Shown here: positions 29,433-39,011 of the stretch, piece after piece
Numbering within the stretch: position 1 is the stretch's first letter
How the letters are laid out: each line of letters begins with the position of its first letter
From: Ichthyophis bannanicus
Lineage: Eukaryota > Chordata > Amphibia > Gymnophiona > Ichthyophiidae
Reading direction: 5' to 3'
NCBI GenBank assembly: GCA_033557465.1
Contig: CM066033.1
Location: 589,402,438 to 589,466,437, forward strand
DNA: 64,000 bases
Notes under the pieces: generated by a model
Told to the model about the DNA's origin: nothing
Databases searched by the model: none
Seen by the model: the letters and a program-made list of their open reading frames with translations, nothing else
Program-made: the position numbers and the translations under genes

Positions 29433-31400
29433 TTGGGGTGCAGAAGGGAACCCTGATCTTGAGACAGGAGATCGTGTTGCAACCACAGAGGGAAAGGGGT
29501 TTCCACCGACAACTGTTGGAAACCACAGTTGCCTCGGCCATCTGGGGGCTACCAGAATCACCGAGGCCTTGTCCCGGAGAATCTTGAACAGAGTTCGGGC
29601 CACCAGGGGCGTGGGAGGAAACGCATACAGGAGGCCCGTAGACCAAGAGATCAGAAAAACATCTGCTGCCATTCTCAAGGGATGTGGCTGGCTGGAGCAA
29701 ACCCTGGGCAGCTGATGGTTCATTGGGCTTGCAAAGAGATCGATGGATGGAAGTCCCCATCGTAGAAAGATCTGCTGGACCACCAATGGATTCAACTGCC
29801 ATTCGTGGGGCTGGAGAATCCTGCTTAGCTTGTCTGCTAAGAAGTTCTCCTGACCAGGTAGATAAACTGCATTGAGAAACATGCCTTGCTAGAGTGCAAA
29901 GGAGCGAAGGGCCTGCGCCTCCTGACATAAGAGCCTAGAGCCTGGACCCTGTGCCCCCTTGCTTGTTCACATAGAACATTGCTACCTGATTGTCTGTCTG
30001 AACTAAGACAGACTGGTGAGAGAGGGCATGAGAAAAAGTCTGTAGAGCCAAGTGGATTGCTCGCAGCTCCAAAAGATTGATCTGCTGTGTGGCCTCCCGA
30101 GGAGAGCAGAGGCTTTAAGTGCACGTGCCCTGGCAATGTGCACCCCAGTCCTTTAAGGAAGCATCGGTCGTCAACACCCTTGTGTGTGCTGGGGGTCTGA
30201 AAAGGTACCCCCCTGAGAGGATTTGGGAGATGTAGCCACCACTGCAAGGAGTCCAAAAGTGGTTTGGACACCTTTACTCTGTCTCGGAGGTCGCCTGTGG
30301 CCTGTGCCCACTGAGCTCTGAGGCACCACTGAGCAGCCCGCATGTGCAGACGGGCATTCGGCACCACATGTACCGTGGATGCCATGTGGCCCAGGAGCCG
30401 CAGGAAGTGCCTGGCAGAGACCTGAGAATTGCTGTGGAATTGGTTGGCCAAGTCCATCAGTCTGTGGGCCCTGTCCTCGGGCAAGTAAGCTCTTGCCTGC
30501 AAGGTGTCTAATCTTGCCGCTATAAACTCTAGGTTCTGAGAGGGGAGGCAAAGTGGACTTTGCATAGTTTATGACGAAGTCCAGATGCTGAAGAGACACA
30601 GTGCGAAAAGTGGTTTGTCTGGCCTCCTGGAGAGACTGGCCCCTTGATGAGCCAGTCGTCCAGATATGGGAAGACAAAAATTCCCTGATTCCTAAGATAG
30701 GCCGCCACCACCGCCAGGCATTTGGTGAAAACCCTGGGGGCGGAAGTTAGGCCAAAGGGAAGTACTCTGTACTGAAAATGGTTTCCTCCCACCACAAATC
30801 TGAGATATTGTCGGTGGTCTGGATGAATGAGGATGTGTGTATAAGCATCCTTTAGGTCTAAGGAGTATAGCCATTCTCCCTGCTAGAGGTAGGGCAGCAG
30901 TATCCCAAGGGTAAGCATCTTGAAGTTTTCCCTCTCCAGAAACTTGTTTAGGTTTCGCAAGTCTAGGATAGGCCAGAAGCCTTCTGTCCTTTTTGGTACC
31001 AGGAAGTACCTGGAGTAGAAGCCTTGCCCTTCCAGGTGGTGAGGCACCGGTTCCACCGCCTGTTCCTTTAGAAGACTTGCCTACTCCTGAAGGAGGAGGT
31101 TTCTGTGCAGAGGGAGTCTTGGAGGCTCCCCTGGAGAGTAGGAGGGGGGGTAGCTGGTGGAAGTGGAACATGTAGCCCTTCTGGACTATGCTGAGGACCC
31201 AGGTATCCCCTGTGATGGCTGGCCACCTGTAGGCATACAGGGTCAGCCGACTTCCTGTGCTGAGTGGAGCCAGCTGTGGAGAAGAGGCTATGCTGTGGGA
31301 GTCAATATCCCGCTCCCTGCTGTGCAGGAGACGGAGCAGGTGGCTTGGGTGTCTTCTGCCTACGGGGCCCATGCCCCTGCCCCTTGGTCTGCTGGCCCTG
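29432..31400 (-). pseudogene. DIRS A1 pol: RT, RNase H, methyltransferase-like
   Basis: RT: YQYRVLPFG-type motif read as VLPFGLTSAPRVFTKCLAVV and FPYLDDWLIKG (catalytic, near 30675-30640). RNase H: VLTTD-type start damaged near 30170, then the Asp/Asn motif around 29995 and NFLADKLSR (near 29845). Methyltransferase-like: IDLFASPMN, DVFLISW and YAFPPTPL (near 29620). Several frame changes (31000-30700, 30180, 29930) inactivate it. Confidence 0.78.
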
Positions 31401-32172
31401 TTGGGGAGCTGGAGAGGGCTGATATTGAGGGAAGGATTTGTAGGCAGTACCCTTCCTCGGGAAAAAGGGCTTCTTTCCCAAGCCCTTCTTTTTCTGAGAA
31501 GGGGCAGAAGTCTTCCTGGACAGCCTTATCCTGGTGAGAGTCTCTGTCTCGATTTCCGCAGCTTTTTCAGTCATGGGCTTAATGAAAAGGTTTTCACCTC
31601 GACAGGGGACATCGACTAACTTGTCCTGCACCCATGACACATGGTCTGATGACTGCAGCCAGGCCTGATGGTGTGCACCGATGCCGGCCGCGGCTACCCA
31701 GGCCGAAGCCTCGAAGCCATCATAGGCTGCTCAAGAGATAAACTTCGAGCACTCTTGGATCCCTGTTGCAAAACCTTGAACCTCTGCAAAGGTTCCTCAG
31801 AGAGGCCAGCTGAGAACCCAGCAATCTCCTTTGCCAGGTCTCGTAGGTACATGCCCATGTACAGCTGGTAAGTCTGGACACGGCAAGAGAGCATAGAGCC
31901 CTGGAAGCACTTTCTACTGAGGGCATCCAGGTTCCGGGTCTCCCGACCGGGGGGGACGATGACACCAAGGAGTGCATCTACTGACTCTTCAGGCAGTGCA
32001 TGGCCGATTCCACAACCATGGAGTTGTGCGGTAGCTGCGCCTTTTGGAACCCAGGGCTCTTACGGACTCGATAAATGGAATCGAACCGTTTGCTAAGAAC
32101 CGGCACCAAGGCCGGTGCCTCCCATATACGTAAGAGCAGCCGTTCCAGCATCGGAGTAATCGGTACAGTAAA
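31302..32172 (-). pseudogene. DIRS A1 gag, C-terminal part
   Basis: From LLRCWNGCS-type sequence at the B junction (32172) through the conserved SCRVQTYQLYMGMYLRDLAK (near 31890-31830) and CRGENLFIKPM (near 31600) to the basic Gln/Pro tail ending PAQQGAGY near 31302. Frame changes near 31990 and 31720. The N-terminal half is at 49746-50765, beyond DIRS B. Confidence 0.75.
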
Positions 32173-32482
32173 GCATAGTTACTCACCTGTAACAGGTGAT
32201 CGCCGGGAACAGCAGGAATTTAGTCTTCACATATGGGTATCGTCGGTACCGACGGAGCCTGCGCGAGAACGCTCCCCAGCATCCAATAGAAAAGCTTTTG
32301 GGAGCATCCCACAGCGCCTGCGTGCTGCCTTCCCCCCTTTCCCAACTGTCCCTCTCCAGTTGAGTTTAAAGCTGAGACAAAGAGAGAGGGAAAGAGAGAA
32401 AGATACAACTCCTAGGGGAGGTGGGTGGGTTGTGAAGACTAAATTCCTGCTGTTCCTGGAGATCACCTGTTACAGGTGAGTA
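32173..32482. repeat. B left ITR and first half of B's ICR
   Basis: The left ITR (32173-32350) includes GTATCGTCGGTACCGACGGA and CAGCATCCAATAGAAAAGC and is matched inverted at 49600-49745. The half-ICR GAAGACTAAATTCCTGCTG to CAGGTGAGTA ends where A2 begins. The second half is at 44295-44345. Confidence 0.82.
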
Positions 32483-32749
32483 AGAGTAGTTACTCACCTG
32501 TAACAGGTGATCTCCAGGAGCAGCAGGAATCAGTCCTCACATATGGGTGACGTCGGTGTCGACGGAGCCCACATGCGGAGCATTTCACCAGCTTTCAAAG
32601 AAAGCCTTTGGGAATGCAGGCACGCTTGCGCGGTCCCCTTCCCGCCCAAAGGTGCCATCTTGCTCAGTCTAATGACATAGATAAAAGACAGCACAAAAAG
32701 AAAATGAACTATATACAACTGCAACTCCAAGGGGAGGAGGGAGGGTCAT

Positions 32750-32850
32750 GAGGACTGATTCCTGCTGCTCCTGGAGAACACCTGTTACAGGTGAGTAACT
32801 ACTCTTTCTCCAGGACCAAGTAGGAAGTCAGTCCTCACATATGGGTGACT
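32750..32850. repeat. A2 internal complementary region
   Basis: GGACTGATTCCTGCTGCTCC to GGTGAGTAACTACTC and CTTTCTCCAGGACCAAGTAG: a fused mirror of both A2 termini, as in A1, A3 and A4. Confidence 0.85.
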
Positions 32851-32984
32851 CCCTAGCTCTGGGTTACCAGGAACCCAGGCTGAAAAATGGAGCTCCCTCT
32901 AGAGCCTCAGCAACAGTGAGAGAATCTTCTCTGAGACCACACCTGAACGGTAGCCCAACACCAGGGCCGGAGGGTAGGAGTTGC

Positions 32985-34040
32985 CTAAACCTCAAAGAGA
33001 TTACGGAGTACCGCTTGCCTGAAAGCACTGTCCCTACGGGACTCCCTCTTGAGGCAGTAGTGGTCCGCAAAAGTCTGGCTTGAAGACCAAGTAGCGGCCC
33101 GGCAGATGTCTGCCAACGGAACAGAACGGAAGTGAGCTACTGATGTGGCCTTCGCCCTGACCCGGTGGGCCATGACTCAACCCTCCAGGGAGAGTCCGGC
33201 TGCCCTGTACGCCCAGGCGATACAGTCTGCCACCCAGATGGACAACGTACGCTTAGTGACAGGCAACCCCAATTTATTAGGGTCAAAGGAAATGAAGAGC
33301 TGAGAAGCCCTTCTATGCCCCTGCGTACGTTCAAGGTAAAAGGACAGCGCCCTTCTACAATCCAGGGTATGCAAGACAGTCTCTGCCCTACTGGCGTGTG
33401 GCCTGGGAAAGAACGTTGGAAGTACCACCTCCTGGTTGAGGTGGAAGGAGGACACTACCTTTGGAAGGAACTTAGGATGAGTCTGCAAGACTACCCTGTT
33501 CCTATAGAACCTTGTATAGGGCCTATCCGAGACCAGGGCCTGAAGCTCACTCACCCGCCTAGCCGAGGTGAGTACCACAAGGAACAACACCTTCCAGGAG
33601 AGGAAACGTAAATGGCAGTTTGCCATTGGCTCAAAAGGTGGGCGAGTCTGTTGCTACAAGACCACATTGAGATCCCACTCAGTGACCGGTGGACGAATAG
33701 GAGGCTTAAGCAGAAGCAGACCTCTGAGAAAGCGAGACACCAGAGGGTGGCCTGAGAGAGATTGTCCATCCACCGGCGAGTGGTGAGCTGAGAGGGCACT
33801 GAGGTGAACCCGGACAGAGTTGGACTGAAGTCCTAGGTTGGAAAGGTGAAGCAGGTATTGTAGCACCCCCTGGACAGAGAAGGGGTCCTCTTGCTGTTGA
33901 GAACACCAAGTAGAGAACCTACGCCACTTCAGAGCATAGGCCTTCCTAGTGGAATGCTTCCTGGAGGCCAACACCACCTCTTCAACCTCCCTTGATAGGA
34001 GTAAGGGAGCAAGGACTAGCCTTTCAGCAGCCAGGCCATC
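32985..34040 (-). pseudogene. DIRS A2 tyrosine recombinase
   Basis: GLAAERLVLAPLLL (34038), STRKAYALKWRRF, then a stop at 33654. The frame resumes with TSARRVSELQAL (first catalytic Arg), a stop after LSLEG (33177), then HRVRAKATSVAHF (HxxR) and FADHYCL (Tyr), ending NLFEV at 32985. Two nonsense changes (33654 and near 33177) inactivate it; all catalytic residues are still encoded. Confidence 0.82.
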
Positions 34041-35332
34041 AAATTGAGGGATTTGAGGTTGGGATGCAAGAGGGACCCCTGATCCTGGGTCCGAAGTTCG
34101 GGTTGCAACCCCAGAGGAAGTGGAGTATCCACTGCCAACTGCAGAAGAAGAGGGAACCACGGCTGCCTGGACCACCTGGGGGCTATCAGGATCACCGTGG
34201 CTCGGCCCTGCTGGATTTTGAAAAGAGTCCGGGCCACTAGAGGTGTGGGAGGAAAAGCATACAGCAGGCTCTCTGACCAGGGGATCAGGAATGCAGCTGG
34301 CGCTGTTCTCAAGGGATGCGGTTGCCTGGAACAGAACCTGGGTAGTTGCCTGTTCAGCGGACTGGCAAAAAGATCCATGGTCAGAAGACCCCACTTCAGA
34401 AAGATCTGTTGAACTACCAGAGGATCCAACTGCCACACGTGAGGCTGCAGAAGTCTGCTTAGCCTGTCCGCCAGGTAGTTTTCCTGGCCTGGGAGGTAAA
34501 CCGCCCTGAGGGTCATGCCCTGAGTGATAGCCCAGGAGCAGAGAGCTTGTGCTTCCAGGCACAGAAGTCTGGATCCTGTGCCTCCCTGCTTGTTGACGTA
34601 GAACATAGCCACCTGGTTGTCCGTCTGAACTAGGACAGACTGGTGAGACAGGATCTGAGAGAAAGTCCGTAAGGCTAGTCGAATGGCCCTCAATTCCCAC
34701 AGGTTGATCTGCTGGGCAGCCTCCCATGGAGACCACAGGCCTTGGGTGCAGGCCCACTGGCAGTGTGCCCCCCAGCCCTGTAGGGAAACATCGGTTGTCA
34801 GTACCTGAGTGTGTGGGGAGGCCTGAAAAGGAACACCCCTGACCAGATTTGGGAGATGCCTCCACCAGCGTAAGGAGTACACCAAGAGTTTGGACACCCT
34901 TATTCTGTCTGACAATTTCCATGTGGCCTGTAGCCACTGAGCCCTGAAGTGCCACTGAGCCGGCCTCATGTGCAGCCGGGCATGTGGGGTGACATGCACT
35001 GTGGAAGCCATGTGACCTAAGAGCCGGAGGAAGTGTCTGGCCGAGACCAGAGAGTTCGCCCGAAACTGCCCGGCCAACCCTATCAGCCTGCAACCTCTGT
35101 CCACAGGCAAATAGGCCTTTGCATGGATGGTATCCAACCTTGCCCCTATGAACTCCACGTTCTGTGAGGGGACCAAAGTGGACTTTGGGAAGTTTATAAC
35201 GAACCCCAGGTGCTGAAGCAGGGATATGGTTCTGCAGGTGGCCTGCTTGGCCTCTTGTGGAGACTGGCCCCTGATTAGACAGTCATCCAGGTAAGGGAAC
35301 ACAAAGATCCCCTGGTTCCTGAGGTAGGCCGC
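34016..35332 (-). pseudogene. DIRS A2 pol, C-terminal part (RT palm to MT-like)
   Basis: A clean 428-codon frame from FPYLDDCLIRG (RT catalytic box, 35302), through RNase H (VLTTDVSLQGWGAH, LWELRAIRLAL, LVQTDNQVAMFYVNKQGG, NYLADRLSR) and MTase-like MDLFASPLN, AAFLIPW and YAFPPTPL, to the tail HPNLKSLNLMAWLLKG and a stop. The N-terminal RT is on the far side of DIRS C at 41381-42040. The trailing tail overlaps the recombinase start in the -1 frame. Confidence 0.85.
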
Positions 35333-35510
35333 AAAACAGAGTTACTTACCTGTAATGGATTTCTCCGTGGACAGCAGGATAGGTCAGCCACACCTGGTGA
35401 CATCATCTGACGGCGCCGAGACGGAAGTGCTCTCTAGCTCAGAAGCTTCTGAGCATGTGTGAGGTGGTCCCACCTCCACGGTCCGCCCCTAGCCCTACCA
35501 GTTAGTGATT
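35333..35510. repeat. C left inverted terminal repeat
   Basis: GTCAGCCACACCTGGTGACA, CGGCGCCGAGACG and GCTCAGAAGCTTCTGAGC (35437-35454, perfect palindrome) and GGTGGTCCCACCTCC are matched in inverted orientation at 41225-41370. Confidence 0.88.
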
Positions 35511-35564
35511 AGCTGCGCCCCAGGGCTAGGGCGCAGACCGCGCAGGCCACCCTCAGAGGGGAGG

Positions 35565-35690
35565 TGGGTGGGATCGTGTGGCTGATCTATCCTGCTGTCC
35601 ACGGAGAACTCCGTTACAGGTAAGTAACTGTTTTCTCCTAGAACAAGCAGGATGTGTCAGCCACACCTGGTGTCTCCCAAGCTGCTAATC
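35565..35690. repeat. C internal complementary region
   Basis: ATCCTGCTGTCCACGGAGAA to GGTAAGTAACTG mirrors the left end; TTTTCTCCTAGAACAAGCAG to CACACCTGGTG mirrors the right end. It lies about 350 bp below the recombinase stop. Confidence 0.88.
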
Positions 35691-35699
35691 TGCGATGTG

Positions 35700-36035
35700 G
35701 CTGAGGGGGGCCTGAGGCCGGACGCCAGGCAAGGAGGACACAGCAGAAGGCGTCAGTGAAGGTGAACCACCGTTTATTTATTGTGTGACTTGCAATAACA
35801 ATAACGTGTGAACAGTGAGGAGGACACTAACAAGTGTGCCACCTGCATAGAGTTAGAACTTCAAGTGCCATCAACAATCGTGCAAAGAAACACCAACTGT
35901 GCAAGTACAATCAACAACCGTGCAAATGAAACATCAACTGTGCAATTAGCATAGTGCAATAACAACCATCAGGATGTAAGTCAACAGTGCAATGTAAACA
36001 TCAATTGTGCAATAAGCCTTGTGCAATAACCATCG
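35700..36035. other. C 3' noncoding region
   Basis: Between ICR and recombinase stop. It contains repeated CAACTGTGCAA/CAATCGTGCAA units of about 30-45 bp at 35868-36030 and TTTATTTATTGTG at 35772. No coding sequence; its role is unknown. Confidence 0.55.
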
Positions 36036-37150
36036 TCAGGTGGGATCTACGGTAGCAGATCCTGCTACCGCAGATAGGACTGCTCGGCCAAAGGAGCTGT
36101 CGGCTTCTGCCTGCAGGTCGAGGCAGTAGTGTTTCTGGAAGGTGAGGTGCGAGGACCAGGTTGCGGCTTTGCAGATCTCGCTTACTGGGATCTCCTGTGC
36201 ATTGGCGAGGGAGGTGGCTAGCGTGCGGAGTTGGTGGGCGCTAGCCTTGTTCGCCGGATGCGCGCCGGCCTTTTGTAGGCAGTAGGCGACACAGTCGGAA
36301 ATCCAGTGGGAGAGTGTGCGCTTAGTGACAGGCCGCCCCGGTTTGTTGGGGTCGAAGGACACAAAGAGTTGGGTCCCCTGACGGATGGAGGCCGTCCTGT
36401 CGATGTAGATGCGCAGGGCTTGGACGCAATCCAGTGAATGGAGGCATTGCTCTTCTGGGGACCCGTGGGGGGCCGGGAAGGAGGGCAGCTCCACAGATTG
36501 GTTGACGTGAAAAGCAGAGGCAACCTTGGGGACAAACTTGGGGTGTGTCCGGAGGGATGCCCTGTTGTGGTAAATTTTGGTGTACGGGGGGTGAGCTACT
36601 AAGGCCTGTAGCTCACTAACCCCTCCTTGCGGATATAATGGCGATGAGGAAGAGTGTCTTCCAGGAAAGAAATTTTGCCGCCGCGGAGGGCAGGGGCTCG
36701 AACGGCTCTTGCGTCAGCTGCTGGAGGACAATGTTGAGGTCCCAAGAGGGAACCGGTTTTTGAACCGGAGGTTGTAGGTTCCTGAGGCCTCTCATGAAGC
36801 GGGTCACGATGGGAAGGGCGGCCATGGAGCCCTTGTGAGAGTCGCTGCGCAGCTGATGCAGAGACGCAATGGCTGAGAGGTGTATCTTGATGGACTGGGG
36901 CTTCAAGCCCAGGCTGAAGAGGGTGGAGAGGTAGTGTAGCACTCGAGGGACGGGGCAGGAGGCGGGTGGAATGCCCTGCCCTGCACACCAGATACTGAAA
37001 CCTTTCCACTTGAGGCTGTATGACTTTCTAGTGGACGGTCTCCTGGAAGCTAGCACTATTCGCTGTACCTCAGCGGGCAAGTGTAGGTCGTGGAGGCCTA
37101 CCCTCTCAGCCTCAAGGCTGTCAATGCAAGAGTCTGGAGATTGGGGTGCC
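36036..37150 (-). pseudogene. DIRS C tyrosine recombinase, one-base frameshift
   Basis: DSCIDSLEAERVGLHDLHLP, STRKSYSLKWKGF and LQQLTQEPFEPLPS lead to IISARRG and a stop. One extra G in a G run near 36628 shifts the frame exactly inside the first catalytic motif (ARRVSELQAL in other copies). The rest is open from 36615 to 36036: GRPVTKRTLSHWI, AHQLRTLATS (HxxR), FQKHYCL (Tyr), FGRAVLS. It starts in the -1 frame relative to pol. A single change separates it from an open frame. Confidence 0.85.
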
Positions 37151-39010
37151 AGGTCTTGCCGTCGTTCTGGGTGAGCAGATCCGGTCGCAGCGGTAATCGG
37201 ATGGGAGGTTCCTGGGAGAGCTGCAGTAGCAGGGAGAACCACATCTGCCGTGGCCAGTGGGGCGCAATCAGGATAATGTGTGCCTTGTCATTGATGATGC
37301 GCTGAATGGTGGCTGTCAGGAGGGGGGTCGGGGGGAAGGCGTAGGCCAATTCCCACTCCCCCCACGGCACTGCGAAAGCATCGGAGGCCACTCTCCTGAG
37401 TGAGGGGCGTTTCGAGCAGAAGAGGGGGCACCTGGAATTGACTTCGGTGGCAAAGAGGTTGATCCGTGGATTCCCCCAACGTAGGAAGATGGACTCCGCC
37501 ACGTCCTCGTGAAGGGTCCACTCGTGTGGTTGGATCTGCCTGCTCAGCTTGTCCGCTAGTGTGTTCTGTTCTCCGGGAAGGCAAGTTGCTTGCAGCAGGC
37601 AGTTGTGGGCCAGGGCCAATGACCATATCTCGAGTACCTCCCTACAGAGAGGACGAGAGCCCGTACTCCCTTGCTTGTTGAGGTAGAACATTGCCACCTG
37701 ATTGTCGGTCTGGATCAAGACTGTTTTCCCAGCCAGGTGGGACATGAAGGTCTGGAGCGCATACTTGACCGCCCGGAGCTCGAGAACATTGATGTGGAGG
37801 GATTGTTCTCTTCTGGTCTAAGCTCCTTGTGTGTTGAGTTGTAGCAGGTGGGCTCCCCAACCCGTGGGGGAGGCATCCGTGGTCAGGATGAGCTGATAGC
37901 TGCAGGGCTGCAAGCTCTTGCCCACGGCGAGATTGGCTGAAGTCATCCACCAGTGTAGGCTCTGGCTCACCCTTGCTTTGAAAGGGATGAGGGTGGTGAG
38001 TGGTTGGGAGAGCTGCTTCCAGTATGAGCGCAGGTGCCACTGGAGTGTGCGCATGTGCAATCTGGCGAAGGGCAGGACTGAAGTGGTTGCTGCCATGTGG
38101 CCCAGAAGGCGTAGGATGTCGTGGGCCTTGGTATGTTTCGCGGTTGCCATCTTTTTGGCCATGTGGATGATGATTTTCCGCCGGCTCTCGGGGAGGAAGG
38201 CCCTGGAGGTGGTGGTGTCGATTATCGCCCCGATGAACTCCGTGCGCTGTGTGGGTTCTAACCGCGATTTGTCCTTGTTGAGCAAGAATCCCAGCTTGGT
38301 CAGCAAGGCCATCATCCTTCGAACTGCTGTTATAAGGGCTGGGGCGGAGGGTGCGGATATCAGCCAGTCGTCCAGGTAGGGAAAGATGGCGAGCCCTTGT
38401 TTGCGGAGGTGAGCGGCCGCCACAGCTACGCACTTCGTGAAGACTCTGGGAGCTGGGGAGAGGCCGAAGGGAAGCACACGATATTGGTAGTGGCAACCCA
38501 TTGCTATGAATCTCAAGAATTTCCAGTGCGATGAGTGGATAGGTATGTGAGAGTACGCGTCCTGCAGGTCCAACGTAGCCATCCAGTCCCCCGGTCTGAT
38601 GAGGGGGAGGATGGTGTTCATGGAGTAAATACAAAACTTCTCCTTCACGAGGAAGTTGTTGAGCTTGCGGAGGTCCAGAATAGGGCGAAGGCCCCGGACT
38701 TCTTGGGAATAAGGAAGTACCGGGAGTAAAAACCAGTGTTTATTTCGTTGGGGGGAACCCGCTCGATCGTCCGTGTCCTGATGAGTTGCTGCAGGAGTTC
38801 CGAGAGCGTAGCTTCCAGATGTAGTGGAGGTTTGCTGGTGGGTTGCGTGCGCTGCCACGGAGGGGAGGAGAACCGCAAGTGGTAGCCTGCTTGGATAATC
38901 TTGAGGACCCACTGTTCCGTGGTGATTTCCTGCCAGGCAGACAGGAAGCTGGACAAGCGGCCTCCCACCGGCAGGGCCGAGAAAACACTCGTGGCCAGCT
39001 GGAGCGGATA
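37098..39010 (-). pseudogene. DIRS C pol: RT, RNase H, methyltransferase-like
   Basis: RT: GFYSRYFLIPKKSG (38700), LRPILDLRKLNNFL, TLDLQDAYSHIPIH, YQYRVLPFGLSPAPRVFTK and FPYLDDWLIS (catalytic). RNase H: LILTTDASPTGWGAH, VLIQTDNQVAMFYLNKQGS and NTLADKLSR. MTase-like: INLFATEVN, DAFAVPW and YAFPPTPL. It ends HPNLQTLALTALRLRG and a stop at 37098. Lesions: one base lost near 38695 after KKSG, and a stop at 37818-37820 where other copies have Trp (QGAW). Otherwise continuous. Confidence 0.87.
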
Positions 39011-39011
39011 G

